DNA from: a virus
Length of the DNA stretch: 23,789 nt
Reading direction: 5' to 3' (one strand)
IMG/VR virus record: IMGVR_UViG_3300048447_000459
Span: 1-23,789 of that record
The stretch's first letter is position 1, and every line of letters starts with the position of its first letter. The notes beneath the pieces were generated by a model. It had not been told where the DNA came from. It saw nothing but the letters and a program-made list of their open reading frames with translations, and searched no databases. Position numbers and translations under genes: made by a program. Shown here one piece after another: positions 7,546-15,262 of the stretch.

Positions 7546-8232
7546 CTAGGCCCTCGGTTGGATGGTGATGGTGGTGGCAATAAGCGCCGCCGCGCCGGTA
7601 TGTAGCGCGGTGGCCGCTGGGGTGAGCGCGACCCGTGCGGGGTGTACCGTGGTGGTGTTGGCCCGGTGCCAGGCCACGCCGAGCGTGACCGACGTGGCCG
7701 ATGGGCGCGGATTGAGCCGCGAGCGGATGGCCATGTGGGTGCCGGTGTGGGTATAGGTGCCCAGGGTGAACGCCAGAGTGGCCGAGCGCTTGACCTGCAG
7801 CGCAGCGAGCCAGGCGCGGGCGGGTTTGGTGGCGTCGACCATGCGAATAAGGCGCTGGTAATCCGCATCGCTGGCCAGTTGCCCGGTGGTGGCAATCTTG
7901 AAGGTGTAGGGCTGGCCATCGAACTGCCAGGCTTCCAGGATTTCGCCGCCGCCGAAGATCAGCTCAATCACTTCGCGCACGGCGGCGGGGGTGCCCTTGC
8001 GGCGGTGGATGGCCACGGCCGTGGTGATGATTTGGCGCTTCTGCTCGACGCTCCAGGCTTCTTCCCAGCGGTCGACGCTGAATGCCCAGGCGAGCCAGGG
8101 CAGCAGGTGCTCGGGGCAGGTAGCCGGATTCCAGATATCGCGCAGCGGGGCGGGCAGCTCGCCCAGGCGGGCGGTGACTTGCTCCAGCCTGCGCTCCATG
8201 GCGGTGGTGTTGGGCGGTAACAGGCTGTTCAT
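7546..8232 (-). CDS. I: Baseplate/tail protein gpI, with C-terminal extension
   Basis: The 228-residue protein contains the P2 gpI core: LLPPNTTAMERRLEQVTARL, a WNPATCPEHLLPWLAWAFSV block, and RKGTPAAVREVIELIFGG. It is a baseplate component and part of the fibre-attachment region. P2 gpI is about 176 residues, so the last ~50 here (HTGTHMAIRSRLNPRPSAT onward, Thr/Ala-rich) are an extension. Its start overlaps the stop of the upstream fibre gene by ATGA, and the H-like fibre begins 2 bp after its stop. In P2, I follows J directly. Here two fibre-related genes lie between J and I. Confidence 0.92.
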   Translation of the reverse strand: MNSLLPPNTTAMERRLEQVTARLGELPAPLRDIWNPATCPEHLLPWLAWAFSVDRWEEAWSVEQKRQIITTAVAIHRRKGTPAAVREVIELIFGGGEILEAWQFDGQPYTFKIATTGQLASDADYQRLIRMVDATKPARAWLAALQVKRSATLAFTLGTYTHTGTHMAIRSRLNPRPSATSVTLGVAWHRANTTTVHPARVALTPAATALHTGAAALIATTITIQPRA

Positions 8233-11093
8233 GCGTAGGCCTCGAACGCGGTGGTGGCCACTGTTAAGGAGGTGGCCACGCGGGCATCGCCACTGGCGGG
8301 CATGGTAATGCGCGGGGTAACGACGCCGGTTTCGATGGGGATGTTGACGGCTCGGTTGCCCACGGTGAGCGTGACGGTTTGCTGGGTGGCGGGGGCGACG
8401 AACAGGATGCGGTCGCCTGACCGGCTGACGCTGCCCGCCGTGGCGGTGACGCTGTAAGGCGTGCCGCTGTCGTAGTTGGTGATGCGGATCTCCACGCTTT
8501 GGCCGACGTAGATTTTGTTACCCGGCCAACTCAGCGTGGGGATGGTGACGGATTCGATTTTGGTGGCGAACTGGTTGGGGTCGAAGTCTTTGTCGGTCCA
8601 GATTTTATGCCAGGTATCCCAGTTCCCGGCTTTCTTGACCCGGGCGCTGAGGTTGCCGCCGCTATCAAAGTCGGCTGCGAGCTGGAACTGGTAGCTGTCA
8701 CCGTTGCGGTGCGACGCCTGAATCACGTATTGCCAGGTGTGGGTTTTGAAGGGGGTGGCGTGATCCAGATTGGAGCCGTCGTAAAACCCTGACGTGGTTG
8801 GAGCATTCCAGTCTACCCCTGGGTGGCGGCCACGCCCTGCATCATCGGTGATTTTGGCCCACTGGAATTGGCTGGCATGGCGGCCATCCAGGCGGTCTGA
8901 GTCGGTCGCTTTGGCCCCTGCGTCCAGCTTGCTCGCTGGATTGAAGTTGCCGGTGTGCCAAAGCGTAACCCACGGCGTCCAGACGGTGCCGCTATTATCT
9001 TGTAATCGATAAGCGACAATAGGGGTGGAGGCGCTACCATTGCCGTTATAAGAAACGGCATATTGCACCTTTGCCTCACCACTGTATTGGCGTTGTGTTT
9101 CGATAAGCCAAAATGAAGCTCCAGGCGGATAACTACCCAGGTTTCCAGTCGAATAAAGCCCAAAATCACCGACTGAAGCATCATCTACATTGACTCCTGA
9201 CGAGCCGGAATAGTAGCTACCATGCCTAGCCAATCGATCTTGATTTACATCATCAGGTTGGGTGGCAGTATCTGCTTTGGCACCTTGGGTGGCGGTGGCG
9301 AACGCCGATGCATGTTGTCCGTCCAGCTGATCGGCATTAAGACCGGAGCCTGCCCCATCCACAGTGAGCAGCTTGGCCAACACGTCGGCAGCTGTGTAGG
9401 CGCTGGCGTTCAGCTTGGTGCCGATCTGTTGGCTAACCGTGGTGGCAAAGTTGGGGTCGTTCCCCAGCGCTGCGGCTAGTTCATTAAGGGTGTCGAGGGT
9501 GGCGGGGGACGAATCAACTAGCGCTGCCAGCGCGGCATTGGTGAACGCTCTGTACTCGGCTTCGATGGTGGCCAGCTGTTTGCCGTCCAGCATGTCAGCA
9601 TCCAGCCCTGAGCCATGTCCGGCAACGGTGAGCATCTTGGCGAGCACATCGGCGGCGGTGTAGGCGCTGGCGTTGAGCTTGGGAGCGGTGACGGTGTCGG
9701 CGTGTTCTTTGGCGTTTTGCTCGGCTTGATCGGCCGCGGCTTGGTACTCGCCTTCCAGCGTGGCGAGCTGTTTGCCATCCAGCTTGTCGGCATCCACGGC
9801 TTTGGCGGTGGCGTTGAGTTTGCCATTCAGCAGGGTGTCGAGCTGCTGCTGGGTGTAGTAGCGGCTGTCGTGGTCGTGGGCTTCTGCCGGGTAGGCGCTG
9901 GGTTTGCCGGTGACCTCGCCAAAGCTGGGCCAGCGGGTAGCCGTGGCAGGTTTGCCGCTGACTTCTGCCCAGGTGTGGCCATGCACTGCCAGAGCGAAGG
10001 CGGCGGCGTGTAGGCCATCCAGCTTATCAGCGTTGAGTCCTGACCCTTCACCGTGCACCGTGAGCAGCTTGGCGAGCACATCGGCGGCGGTGTAGGCGTT
10101 GGCGTTGAGCTTGGTGCCGATCTGTTGGCTGACCGTGGTGGCGAAGTCGGGGTCGTTGCCGAGCGCGGCTGCCAGTTCGTTGAGGGTGTCGAGGGTTTCC
10201 GGCGATGAACCGACCAGGGCAGCCACGGCGGCGTTGGTGAACGCTCGGTACTCGGCTTCGATGGTGGCGAGCTGTTTGCCGTCCAGCGTGTCGGCATCCA
10301 GCCCTGAGCCATGCCCGGCCACGGTGAGCAGCTTGGCCAGTACATCGGCCGCCGTATAAGCGCTGGCATTGAGTTTGGGCGCCGCCAGAGTGTCGGCATG
10401 AGCTTTGGCGTTTTGCTCGGCTTGATCGGCGGCGGCTTGGTACTCGCCTTCCAGCGTGGCGAGCTGTTTGCCGTCCAGCGTGTCGGCATCCAGCCCTGAG
10501 CCATGCCCGGTCACGGTGAGCAGCTTGGCCAGTACATCACCCGCCGTGTAGGCGCTGGCGTTGAGCTTGGGCGCGGTGACGGTATCGGCGTGTTCTTTGG
10601 CGTTTTGCTCGGCTTGATCGGCGGCGGCTTGATACTCGCTTTCCAGCGTGGCGAGCTGTTTGCCATCCAGTTTGTCGGCATCCACGGCCTTGGCGGTGAC
10701 GTTGAGTTTGCCGCTTAGCAGGGTATCGAGCTGCTGTTGGGTGTAGTAGCGGCCGTCGTGATCGTGGGCTTCGGCGGGGTATACGTCGGGCTTGTCGGTC
10801 ACTTCGCCAAAGCTTGGCCAGCGGGTAGCCGTGTCGGGTTTGTTGAGCAGATCCTCCCAGGCGACATAGGCCCAATCGGTAGCGTAGTCGTCACCGTTCA
10901 CCTTCATCATGACCGCACGAGCGTTACCCCCTTTGGGCACGCCGTGGCCGGGTAGGCCACGCATGCCGACGGCCACGGTGGCCGCCGGGGTGCCGGGCAC
11001 ACGGATATTGGCCGTGCTGATGGTGATAGTGCCGATGTGCTGGGCAACGGCAATGGTACGCACGGGGGCGGTGACATGGACGCTGATGCTCAT
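8229..11093 (-). CDS. Large repeat-containing tail fibre protein
   Basis: The protein has 954 residues from the ATG at 11093, which is chosen because it overlaps the preceding stop as ATGA and because the ~31 residues upstream are Arg/Pro-rich non-homologous sequence. The N-terminus is a short beta region followed by GLPGHGVPKGGNARAVMMKV, a common fibre linker. The centre (about 85-600) is built of repeats such as ASAYTAADVLAKLLTV, GLDADTLDGKQLATLE and ADQAEQNAKEHADT, arranged in a superunit of about 297 residues. A pyocin-knob-like domain follows (about 615-720; YGVW-type ending TVWTPWVTLWHTGNF), then a second similar one, then a beta-sandwich domain that stops abruptly (VATTAFEAYA). It probably forms a trimeric side fibre. 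It lies between the small beta protein and gpI. Confidence 0.87.
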   Translation of the reverse strand: MSISVHVTAPVRTIAVAQHIGTITISTANIRVPGTPAATVAVGMRGLPGHGVPKGGNARAVMMKVNGDDYATDWAYVAWEDLLNKPDTATRWPSFGEVTDKPDVYPAEAHDHDGRYYTQQQLDTLLSGKLNVTAKAVDADKLDGKQLATLESEYQAAADQAEQNAKEHADTVTAPKLNASAYTAGDVLAKLLTVTGHGSGLDADTLDGKQLATLEGEYQAAADQAEQNAKAHADTLAAPKLNASAYTAADVLAKLLTVAGHGSGLDADTLDGKQLATIEAEYRAFTNAAVAALVGSSPETLDTLNELAAALGNDPDFATTVSQQIGTKLNANAYTAADVLAKLLTVHGEGSGLNADKLDGLHAAAFALAVHGHTWAEVSGKPATATRWPSFGEVTGKPSAYPAEAHDHDSRYYTQQQLDTLLNGKLNATAKAVDADKLDGKQLATLEGEYQAAADQAEQNAKEHADTVTAPKLNASAYTAADVLAKMLTVAGHGSGLDADMLDGKQLATIEAEYRAFTNAALAALVDSSPATLDTLNELAAALGNDPNFATTVSQQIGTKLNASAYTAADVLAKLLTVDGAGSGLNADQLDGQHASAFATATQGAKADTATQPDDVNQDRLARHGSYYSGSSGVNVDDASVGDFGLYSTGNLGSYPPGASFWLIETQRQYSGEAKVQYAVSYNGNGSASTPIVAYRLQDNSGTVWTPWVTLWHTGNFNPASKLDAGAKATDSDRLDGRHASQFQWAKITDDAGRGRHPGVDWNAPTTSGFYDGSNLDHATPFKTHTWQYVIQASHRNGDSYQFQLAADFDSGGNLSARVKKAGNWDTWHKIWTDKDFDPNQFATKIESVTIPTLSWPGNKIYVGQSVEIRITNYDSGTPYSVTATAGSVSRSGDRILFVAPATQQTVTLTVGNRAVNIPIETGVVTPRITMPASGDARVATSLTVATTAFEAYA
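9300..10843 (-). repeat. 891-bp-period direct repeat inside the fibre gene
   Basis: The segment around 10809-10843 (fibre motif TATRWPSFGEVT) recurs at 9918-9952 with only a few base changes, an offset of 891 bp or 297 codons. The sequence downstream of each copy continues in parallel: YYTQQQLDTLL, AVDADKLDGKQLATLE, EHADTVTAPKLNASAYTA, then the SGLDADxLDGKQLATIEAEY and LDTLNELAAALGNDP blocks. Within it, the AYTAxDVLAKxLTV motif occurs five times. The second copy lacks one internal sub-block and ends near 9300. The boundaries are approximate. Confidence 0.85.
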
Positions 11094-11446
11094 CGCGTGA
11101 CCCCGGGGCGCACGGTAACGCTGCCTTCTAGCAGGCGGTGGGTATCGGGGCCGGTCAATAGCAGGTCGTAAACCCCTTCGCTCCAACTCAGGTGGCTGGT
11201 CTCTTCGGCGGTGAGGGTGATTTGAATCACCCCACTGGTGGGTTGGTCGACCAGGATGCGGCCGTTTTCGGGGTTGCAGGCCAGGAGGATCTCGCGGGCG
11301 GTGGCACTCTCACGCACCTGTAGGCGCGGGGTGTAGGGAGTGAGATCCATGGGGGTGACGTTATCCCCTTCGCCTTCAGTAAGGGTGAGGTCCAACGTGA
11401 AGGTGGTGTATTGCTCGATGGTTAGGTCGAAGCTTCCGGCGCTCAT
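11090..11446 (-). CDS. Small beta-rich fibre-module protein (BppU-N-like), function unknown
   Basis: The 118-residue protein reads FDLTIEQYTTFTLDLTLTEG, DLTPYTPRLQVRESATAREI, GVIQITLTAEETSHLSW and GVYDLLLTGPDTHRLLEGSV. This is the strand pattern of the small Ig-like/BppU-N-type proteins often encoded just upstream of phage fibres. It is coupled to gpJ upstream and to the large fibre downstream by ATGA overlaps on both sides, so it is translated with them. It may link the fibre to the baseplate. The assignment to a family is by pattern only, and it is absent from P2 at this position. Confidence 0.65.
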   Translation of the reverse strand: MSAGSFDLTIEQYTTFTLDLTLTEGEGDNVTPMDLTPYTPRLQVRESATAREILLACNPENGRILVDQPTSGVIQITLTAEETSHLSWSEGVYDLLLTGPDTHRLLEGSVTVRPGVTR

Positions 11447-12309
11447 GAGTCACCTCGCGTCACGGTTACGCTGATGCCCGTGCAAAAGGGGGCTTGTTGC
11501 TTGTCGCAATGGATGTCAGCCGTGGGGCGCAGTAGCTCAACGGCTTGCACGCCGGGGCGATGCAGCGCGGCATACAGGGCGGAGAGGGGGACATCCCGGC
11601 CGAGGGCGTGCCGTTCAGCGACAAGGCGTTCGGTTTCATCGACGGCGGCATCCTGCACCACGCCTGCATCGGGGCCTTCGTCAATGGTGAGCTGGGCTTC
11701 GACGGTGTAGGCAACGACTGTGGCGCTCTGCACGCTGACGCGGTCGGTGAGTGGGCGCACATCTTCGGCGCCCACAGTGTTAAGCACGCTGGCAAGCAGC
11801 GTGGGGCCTGCGGTGCCGTTACCGGAGCGGGCCAGCACGGTGATCATGACGTCGCCCGGTGCGGGGCTGGTGATACTGGCGTCTTTGATGTTGGGGTCGG
11901 CACCGAGGGCGTGGAAGCGGTAGCCTTCGGCGGGGCCTGCGGTGCTGTAGCCTTCTGGCGATAGCTGGATGCGGCGGCGGTAGTTGGCATCGCTTTCACC
12001 TTCCAGCTTTTGCACGCTGTAATTCGCTCCAATCTGTTCCAGGTCACTACCTCCCGCATAGGCGAGCATGACGGCGCGGGCCGCTTCGTTGATGCGCTGG
12101 CGGAGTAGTAGCTCGCGGTAGGCGTTCTCTTCTAGCAGCTTGACCAGCGGTTCAGATTCGAGAGCCAGCAACTCGGCCATAGCGTCGCGCTCTTCTGCGG
12201 GGGTTAGCTCAATCAGCCGCGCTTTGCGGTCGGCCAGGATCGTCTCAAAGTTCAGTGGCTCGATGATGTTGGGCGCGGGGAGCTGGGAGAGGTCGATGGG
12301 TGTGCTCAC
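11443..12309 (-). CDS. J: Baseplate assembly protein gpJ
   Basis: This 288-residue protein (P2 gpJ ~302) has the baseplate J family features: an N-terminal IDLSQLPAPNIIEPLNFETI, a helical segment LRQRINEAARAVMLAYAGGS, and a C-terminal half with DRVSVQSATVVAYTVEAQLT. It forms the wedge of the P2 baseplate together with W and I. ATGA overlaps join it to W (upstream) and to the small beta protein (downstream). Confidence 0.95.
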   Translation of the reverse strand: MSTPIDLSQLPAPNIIEPLNFETILADRKARLIELTPAEERDAMAELLALESEPLVKLLEENAYRELLLRQRINEAARAVMLAYAGGSDLEQIGANYSVQKLEGESDANYRRRIQLSPEGYSTAGPAEGYRFHALGADPNIKDASITSPAPGDVMITVLARSGNGTAGPTLLASVLNTVGAEDVRPLTDRVSVQSATVVAYTVEAQLTIDEGPDAGVVQDAAVDETERLVAERHALGRDVPLSALYAALHRPGVQAVELLRPTADIHCDKQQAPFCTGISVTVTRGDS

Positions 12310-12656
12310 ACATTCCCCCTTAGCGGCACGGCTAGGCTGACGCTTTCCCCGTTATCTACCCGGCGGCCAGAGATGATCAGGTCAAAGCGGCCGGGGCGTT
12401 GGGTGGAGACTTGCCGGGTGACTTGTTGCACGCGAATGCGCGGTTCCCACTTCATTAAGGCCACCACCGTGGCGGCGTAGGCGCGCAGGGCGGTGGGGCC
12501 GTTCAAGGGCTGATCAATCAGTTCCGGAAGTAGCGAGCCGTACTCCCGGCGCATCACTCGGGAGCCGATGGGCGTGGTAAGAATGTCCGCCACCGATTGC
12601 TGGATATGGGCCAGCGAATCCAACTGGCGGCCGGTGTGTGCGTTCATGCCTGCCAT
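12306..12656 (-). CDS. W: Baseplate wedge protein gpW (gp25-like)
   Basis: The 116-residue protein is the same length as P2 gpW (~115). It has the gp25-like pattern IQQSVADILTTPIGSRVMRR followed by EYGSLLPELIDQPLN and a terminal beta segment (RFDLIISGRRVDNGESVSLA). It is a baseplate wedge subunit that triggers sheath assembly in T4-type systems. Translation is coupled to V by a TAATG overlap; MAGMNAHTG offers a second in-frame Met three codons on. Confidence 0.95.
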   Translation of the reverse strand: MAGMNAHTGRQLDSLAHIQQSVADILTTPIGSRVMRREYGSLLPELIDQPLNGPTALRAYAATVVALMKWEPRIRVQQVTRQVSTQRPGRFDLIISGRRVDNGESVSLAVPLRGNV

Positions 12657-13231
12657 TACACTGGCCCCTGGGTGTTGGCGGTGCCGGGCTGGATGCCGCT
12701 ATGGGTGTGGTCGTGCCCCACGTTTTTGCCGTTGTGAGTCAGGCCGCCGCCTTGCTGGCTGTAGCTGCCTTGCCGGTTGAGCTCGCCGGTGTGCTGGATG
12801 TTGCCTTGCCAGGTGGTACCGCCGGGGGCGCTGATTTCGATGGCACCGGGCAGGCGAATGCGAAGCACGCTATTGGCGTGGTCGTACTCGAACATCCCCT
12901 CATCAGGGAAGATTCTGCGCCACAGCGTGGCGACCTCCGCCGGGGCGGGGTGCGCGTTGGAGCACAGCCCACACAGCACCACACCGGCGGCGGGGTCACC
13001 GCCGGGGGAGAAGATGATCACTTGCTCGCCCTGGGTGGGCGGGTCCCAGTCCCGCGTGGTGCCTGCGCGGCCTTCGATCCACGGCAGCCAGTCCGTTAAC
13101 AGCTCGCCGGTTTTGACGCGCACGCGGGGCGGTCGCGGCGGATCAGCGTCGGCATCGCCGTGATCCACCTCGGCGATGGTGCCGAGGCGGATCAGGTTGT
13201 GCAGCAGGCGGAGGAGTTCGGGAATATTCAT
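12656..13231 (-). CDS. V: Baseplate spike protein gpV
   Basis: The 191-residue protein starts MNIPELLRLLHNLIRLGTIA and contains an OB-fold region (GELLTDWLPWIEGRAGTTRD, GEQVIIFSPGGDPAAGVVL). A triple-stranded beta helix with a TWQGNIQHTGELNRQGSYSQ segment follows. It ends HDHTHSGIQPG, with the H175-x-H177 motif that binds iron at the tip of P2-type spikes. It punctures the outer membrane during infection. It is the first gene of the V-W-J-fibre operon, with a late-activator box 48 bp upstream. No clear SD precedes the ATG. The activator box is so close that the mRNA may have little or no leader. Confidence 0.95.
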   Translation of the reverse strand: MNIPELLRLLHNLIRLGTIAEVDHGDADADPPRPPRVRVKTGELLTDWLPWIEGRAGTTRDWDPPTQGEQVIIFSPGGDPAAGVVLCGLCSNAHPAPAEVATLWRRIFPDEGMFEYDHANSVLRIRLPGAIEISAPGGTTWQGNIQHTGELNRQGSYSQQGGGLTHNGKNVGHDHTHSGIQPGTANTQGPV

Positions 13232-13278
13232 AGCCGCTATCCTGCGGCGGCGTTTGGCGAAGGCGAAGCGGCGGCGGG

Positions 13279-13298
13279 TGTGAATGGGGCTATTTACA
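13279..13298 (-). promoter_or_regulatory. Late-activator (Ogr/Delta-like) box of the V operon
   Basis: On the minus strand this reads TGTAAATAGCCCCATTCACA, with arms TGTAAAT/ATTCACA (6 of 7 paired). It lies in the 76-bp gap between S and V, at the place of P2 promoter PV. A -10-like GATAGC lies at 13241-13236, the same 37-bp gap from the box as at FI. Confidence 0.68.
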
Positions 13299-13307
13299 CC
13301 GAGCCAC

Positions 13308-13766
13308 TTATACCGAGCTTAAATGATGAAGCACTGAATCCATGATGTGCTCTTGATCCAGTGCGGTGAAACCGAGCAGCTCCCGCTGGGCGTACTCGAC
13401 GCGGGGGCCGTCGCGGCTGACGCGATCTTTTAAGCCGCGTTGGTGGGTGGTGGCGATGCGGGCGACGCTGCCGAAGAAACCCACCACGGCGGTGTCGCCT
13501 TGGGCGGTGGCTTTGAGCCATTTGGCGGTGGAGAGTTTGTTGAACATGGAGCGCCTTTTGATGCTGCCTTGCTGGGCGCGCAGGCGCTGTTCTTTGCGCG
13601 GGGCGTAGGGTGTGCCATCCGGGTTGGTTTGGGCGCGGATGCGTTCGCGCTGACGGCGGCGGAGATCCCGCGCCACGTTACGGGCCAGGGTGCGGCGCTG
13701 TTGGTCGTCCAGCTTGGCGAGCAGCGGGCCGACCCACTCCTCTAGTGCTTCCATATTATCCGCCAT
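13308..13766 (-). CDS. S: Tail completion protein gpS
   Basis: The 152-residue protein (P2 gpS ~150) carries the phage virion morphogenesis pattern: MEALEEWVGPLLAKLDDQQR, ARDLRRRQRERIRAQTNPDG, YAPR, a central positively charged stretch, VVGFFGSVARIATTHQRGL, and LLGFTALDQEHIMDSVLHHL at the end. It is needed to finish the head-proximal end of the tail. It overlaps R by 11 bp and is the last gene of the O operon before the V late promoter. Confidence 0.94.
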   Translation of the reverse strand: MADNMEALEEWVGPLLAKLDDQQRRTLARNVARDLRRRQRERIRAQTNPDGTPYAPRKEQRLRAQQGSIKRRSMFNKLSTAKWLKATAQGDTAVVGFFGSVARIATTHQRGLKDRVSRDGPRVEYAQRELLGFTALDQEHIMDSVLHHLSSV

Positions 13767-14250
13767 GGGGGCCGTCCCATTCGGCTACCAGGGTGTACTC
13801 CGCTTGGGCCGCGCTGTCGCGGATCAGTAGCTGCCAGCGGGTATCCGGGCAGCCGGTGGTCTCGAATCGTGGCAAGGCGCGGTCGACCTTAATGTGCCCA
13901 GTCGCGCATTCCACCTTGGCGAGCACCCGTTCGCTAAGCGTTACCCGCAAGGCCACATCCACCGATTGATGACTGAGGATCTCGGCTTCGAAGCGGATGG
14001 CTTCAGCGGGGTCGGCATCGGGTTGGTATTCGGCCAGCCACTGCAGCAGCGGCACGATGATGGTATCTAGGTTCGCGCTGAAGTCGGTGAGCACGAGCTG
14101 GGCGGTGAACTGGTATTCGTGGGTGAGGTTGGGGCCACGGCGAAAGGCGATCCTGCCTTCTTCCACGAAGGTGAGCAGCCGGTCTGGGTCTTTCGCCAGG
14201 GCGGGTACCGCGTTAATCAGGTGAGCGCGTAGCAGGTGGAGCTTCTGCAT
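13756..14250 (-). CDS. R: Tail completion protein gpR
   Basis: The 164-residue protein starts MQKLHLLRAHLINAVPALAK and contains GRIAFRRGPNLTHEYQFTAQ and ADPAEAIRFEAEILSHQSVD, matching the P2 gpR family (~155 residues). It acts with S in finishing the tail for head joining. Its start lies inside the end of the Rz1-like gene (38-bp overlap). Confidence 0.93.
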   Translation of the reverse strand: MQKLHLLRAHLINAVPALAKDPDRLLTFVEEGRIAFRRGPNLTHEYQFTAQLVLTDFSANLDTIIVPLLQWLAEYQPDADPAEAIRFEAEILSHQSVDVALRVTLSERVLAKVECATGHIKVDRALPRFETTGCPDTRWQLLIRDSAAQAEYTLVAEWDGPHGG

Positions 14251-14497
14251 GGTGGGCCTCTTGGCAGGCGATGACGGTATCGACCTCGGCGGCGCACTGT
14301 GCCCAGGCGGCTTCGGTGCGTTCTAGCTGCAGGTCGAGTTCGCCGTTGGTTTCGGGATTACTCGCGGGGAGCGTGCAGGGGCTGGGGGTCGCGCACTGAT
14401 TGATGATAAGCGTCGGCACCGGTGACGGCGGGGCGGCGGCGCATCCGGATAACAGCATCAGGCAGGCGAGAGCCAGCCCAGGCGCGAAGTTCTGCAT
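14213..14497 (-). CDS. lysC: Rz1-like outer-membrane spanin (LysC)
   Basis: This is a 94-residue lipoprotein from the ATG at 14497. Its signal sequence ends ACLMLLSG before Cys19, a lipobox. A Pro-rich stretch follows (AAAPPSPVPTL), with Cys35 and Cys41, which could form the internal disulfide known in P2 LysC. It starts inside the LysB/Rz frame and extends 145 bp past its stop, the overlapping Rz/Rz1 arrangement. With LysB it would bridge the inner and outer membranes and fuse them at lysis. An alternative start seven codons upstream is less likely because it would precede the signal peptide with charged residues. Confidence 0.85.
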   Translation of the reverse strand: MQNFAPGLALACLMLLSGCAAAPPSPVPTLIINQCATPSPCTLPASNPETNGELDLQLERTEAAWAQCAAEVDTVIACQEAHHAEAPPATRSPD

Positions 14498-14780
14498 TTT
14501 CACGGTGTAGCTCCTCAATGGTGGCCAGGCGGTTGGCCGCTGTGCGGGTGAGTGTGGCCTGCTGCTGGGCGAGGGCGCGGCGCTGGCTTTCTAGGCGCAT
14601 GGCGTTTTCCCAGAGCGCATCGATGACCACTTTGCTTTCTGCTTCCCGCTGCTGTGATTGGGCGAGCTGCTGTTCGGCCAGTTCGGCGCGGGCTTCGGCG
14701 GCGTGGGTGCGTTGCCAAAGTGCCCATGTAACCAGCAGCACCAGGGCGAGGATGGCAAGAGCGGCGATTAGGCGGGTCAT
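14358..14780 (-). CDS. lysB: Rz-like inner-membrane spanin (LysB)
   Basis: This 140-residue protein begins at the ATG at 14780, which overlaps the endolysin stop as ATGA. One N-terminal membrane segment (LIAALAILALVLLVTWALWQ, residues 4-23) is followed by a long coiled coil rich in Ala, Glu and Gln. The C-terminus (LRAWAGSRLPDAVIRMRRRP, AVTGADAY) is that of P2 LysB-type proteins. It is the inner-membrane partner of the overlapping lipoprotein LysC. Confidence 0.88.
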   Translation of the reverse strand: MTRLIAALAILALVLLVTWALWQRTHAAEARAELAEQQLAQSQQREAESKVVIDALWENAMRLESQRRALAQQQATLTRTAANRLATIEELHRENAELRAWAGSRLPDAVIRMRRRPAVTGADAYHQSVRDPQPLHAPRE

Positions 14781-15262
14781 GGGGTGATCTCCTGTTCTAA
14801 CCCTGCCAGGCACAGTTCCCGTTCGGTGGCGCGGCGGCTAACCAGCCCGTTGAGCCGTTTTCCCCCGGCGTAAACCCAGCGGCTGAGTTCGTGGCAGGCA
14901 CCGCGTAGGTCGCCTTGGTTGAGTTTGCGCAGCAGGGTGGAGCGGGCGAAGTTGCGGGCCCCGACGTTGTAAACGAACGAGGCCAGCGCGGCGCGGGTGG
15001 GTTCCGGTAGCTCGACCTGAGCGCGGCGATCCACCACCGCGAAGGCGTCGCCGAGATCCTGCTGCAGCAGGGCGGTGCATTCAGCCTGGCTAAGGGTTTG
15101 CCCCAGGCGGGCGGTTTCCGTGTGGCCATAGCAGATGGTCGGGATGCCCACGGGGTCGCGGTAGGCGGTGGGCTCGTACCCTTCATAAAACGACACCACG
15201 GCGGTGGCGATACTGATGGCCCCGGCGGCCAGGCTGACGCCGAGCTTGGTTTTAAGACCCAC
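14777..15262 (-). CDS. K: SAR-type endolysin (lysozyme, GH24)
   Basis: The 161-residue lysozyme of the R21/P1 Lyz type cuts peptidoglycan. The catalytic triad is visible with the expected spacing: E27 (SFYEGYEP), D36 (AYRDP) and T42 (GIPTICYGHT). The N-terminal hydrophobic, Gly/Ala-rich segment (LGVSLAAGAISIATAVVSF, residues 8-25) looks like a signal-anchor-release domain, so export would be Sec-dependent with later release. P2's own K is a different enzyme class member, but the position between holin and LysB is the same. The start overlaps the holin gene by 11 bp. Confidence 0.93.
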   Translation of the reverse strand: MGLKTKLGVSLAAGAISIATAVVSFYEGYEPTAYRDPVGIPTICYGHTETARLGQTLSQAECTALLQQDLGDAFAVVDRRAQVELPEPTRAALASFVYNVGARNFARSTLLRKLNQGDLRGACHELSRWVYAGGKRLNGLVSRRATERELCLAGLEQEITP

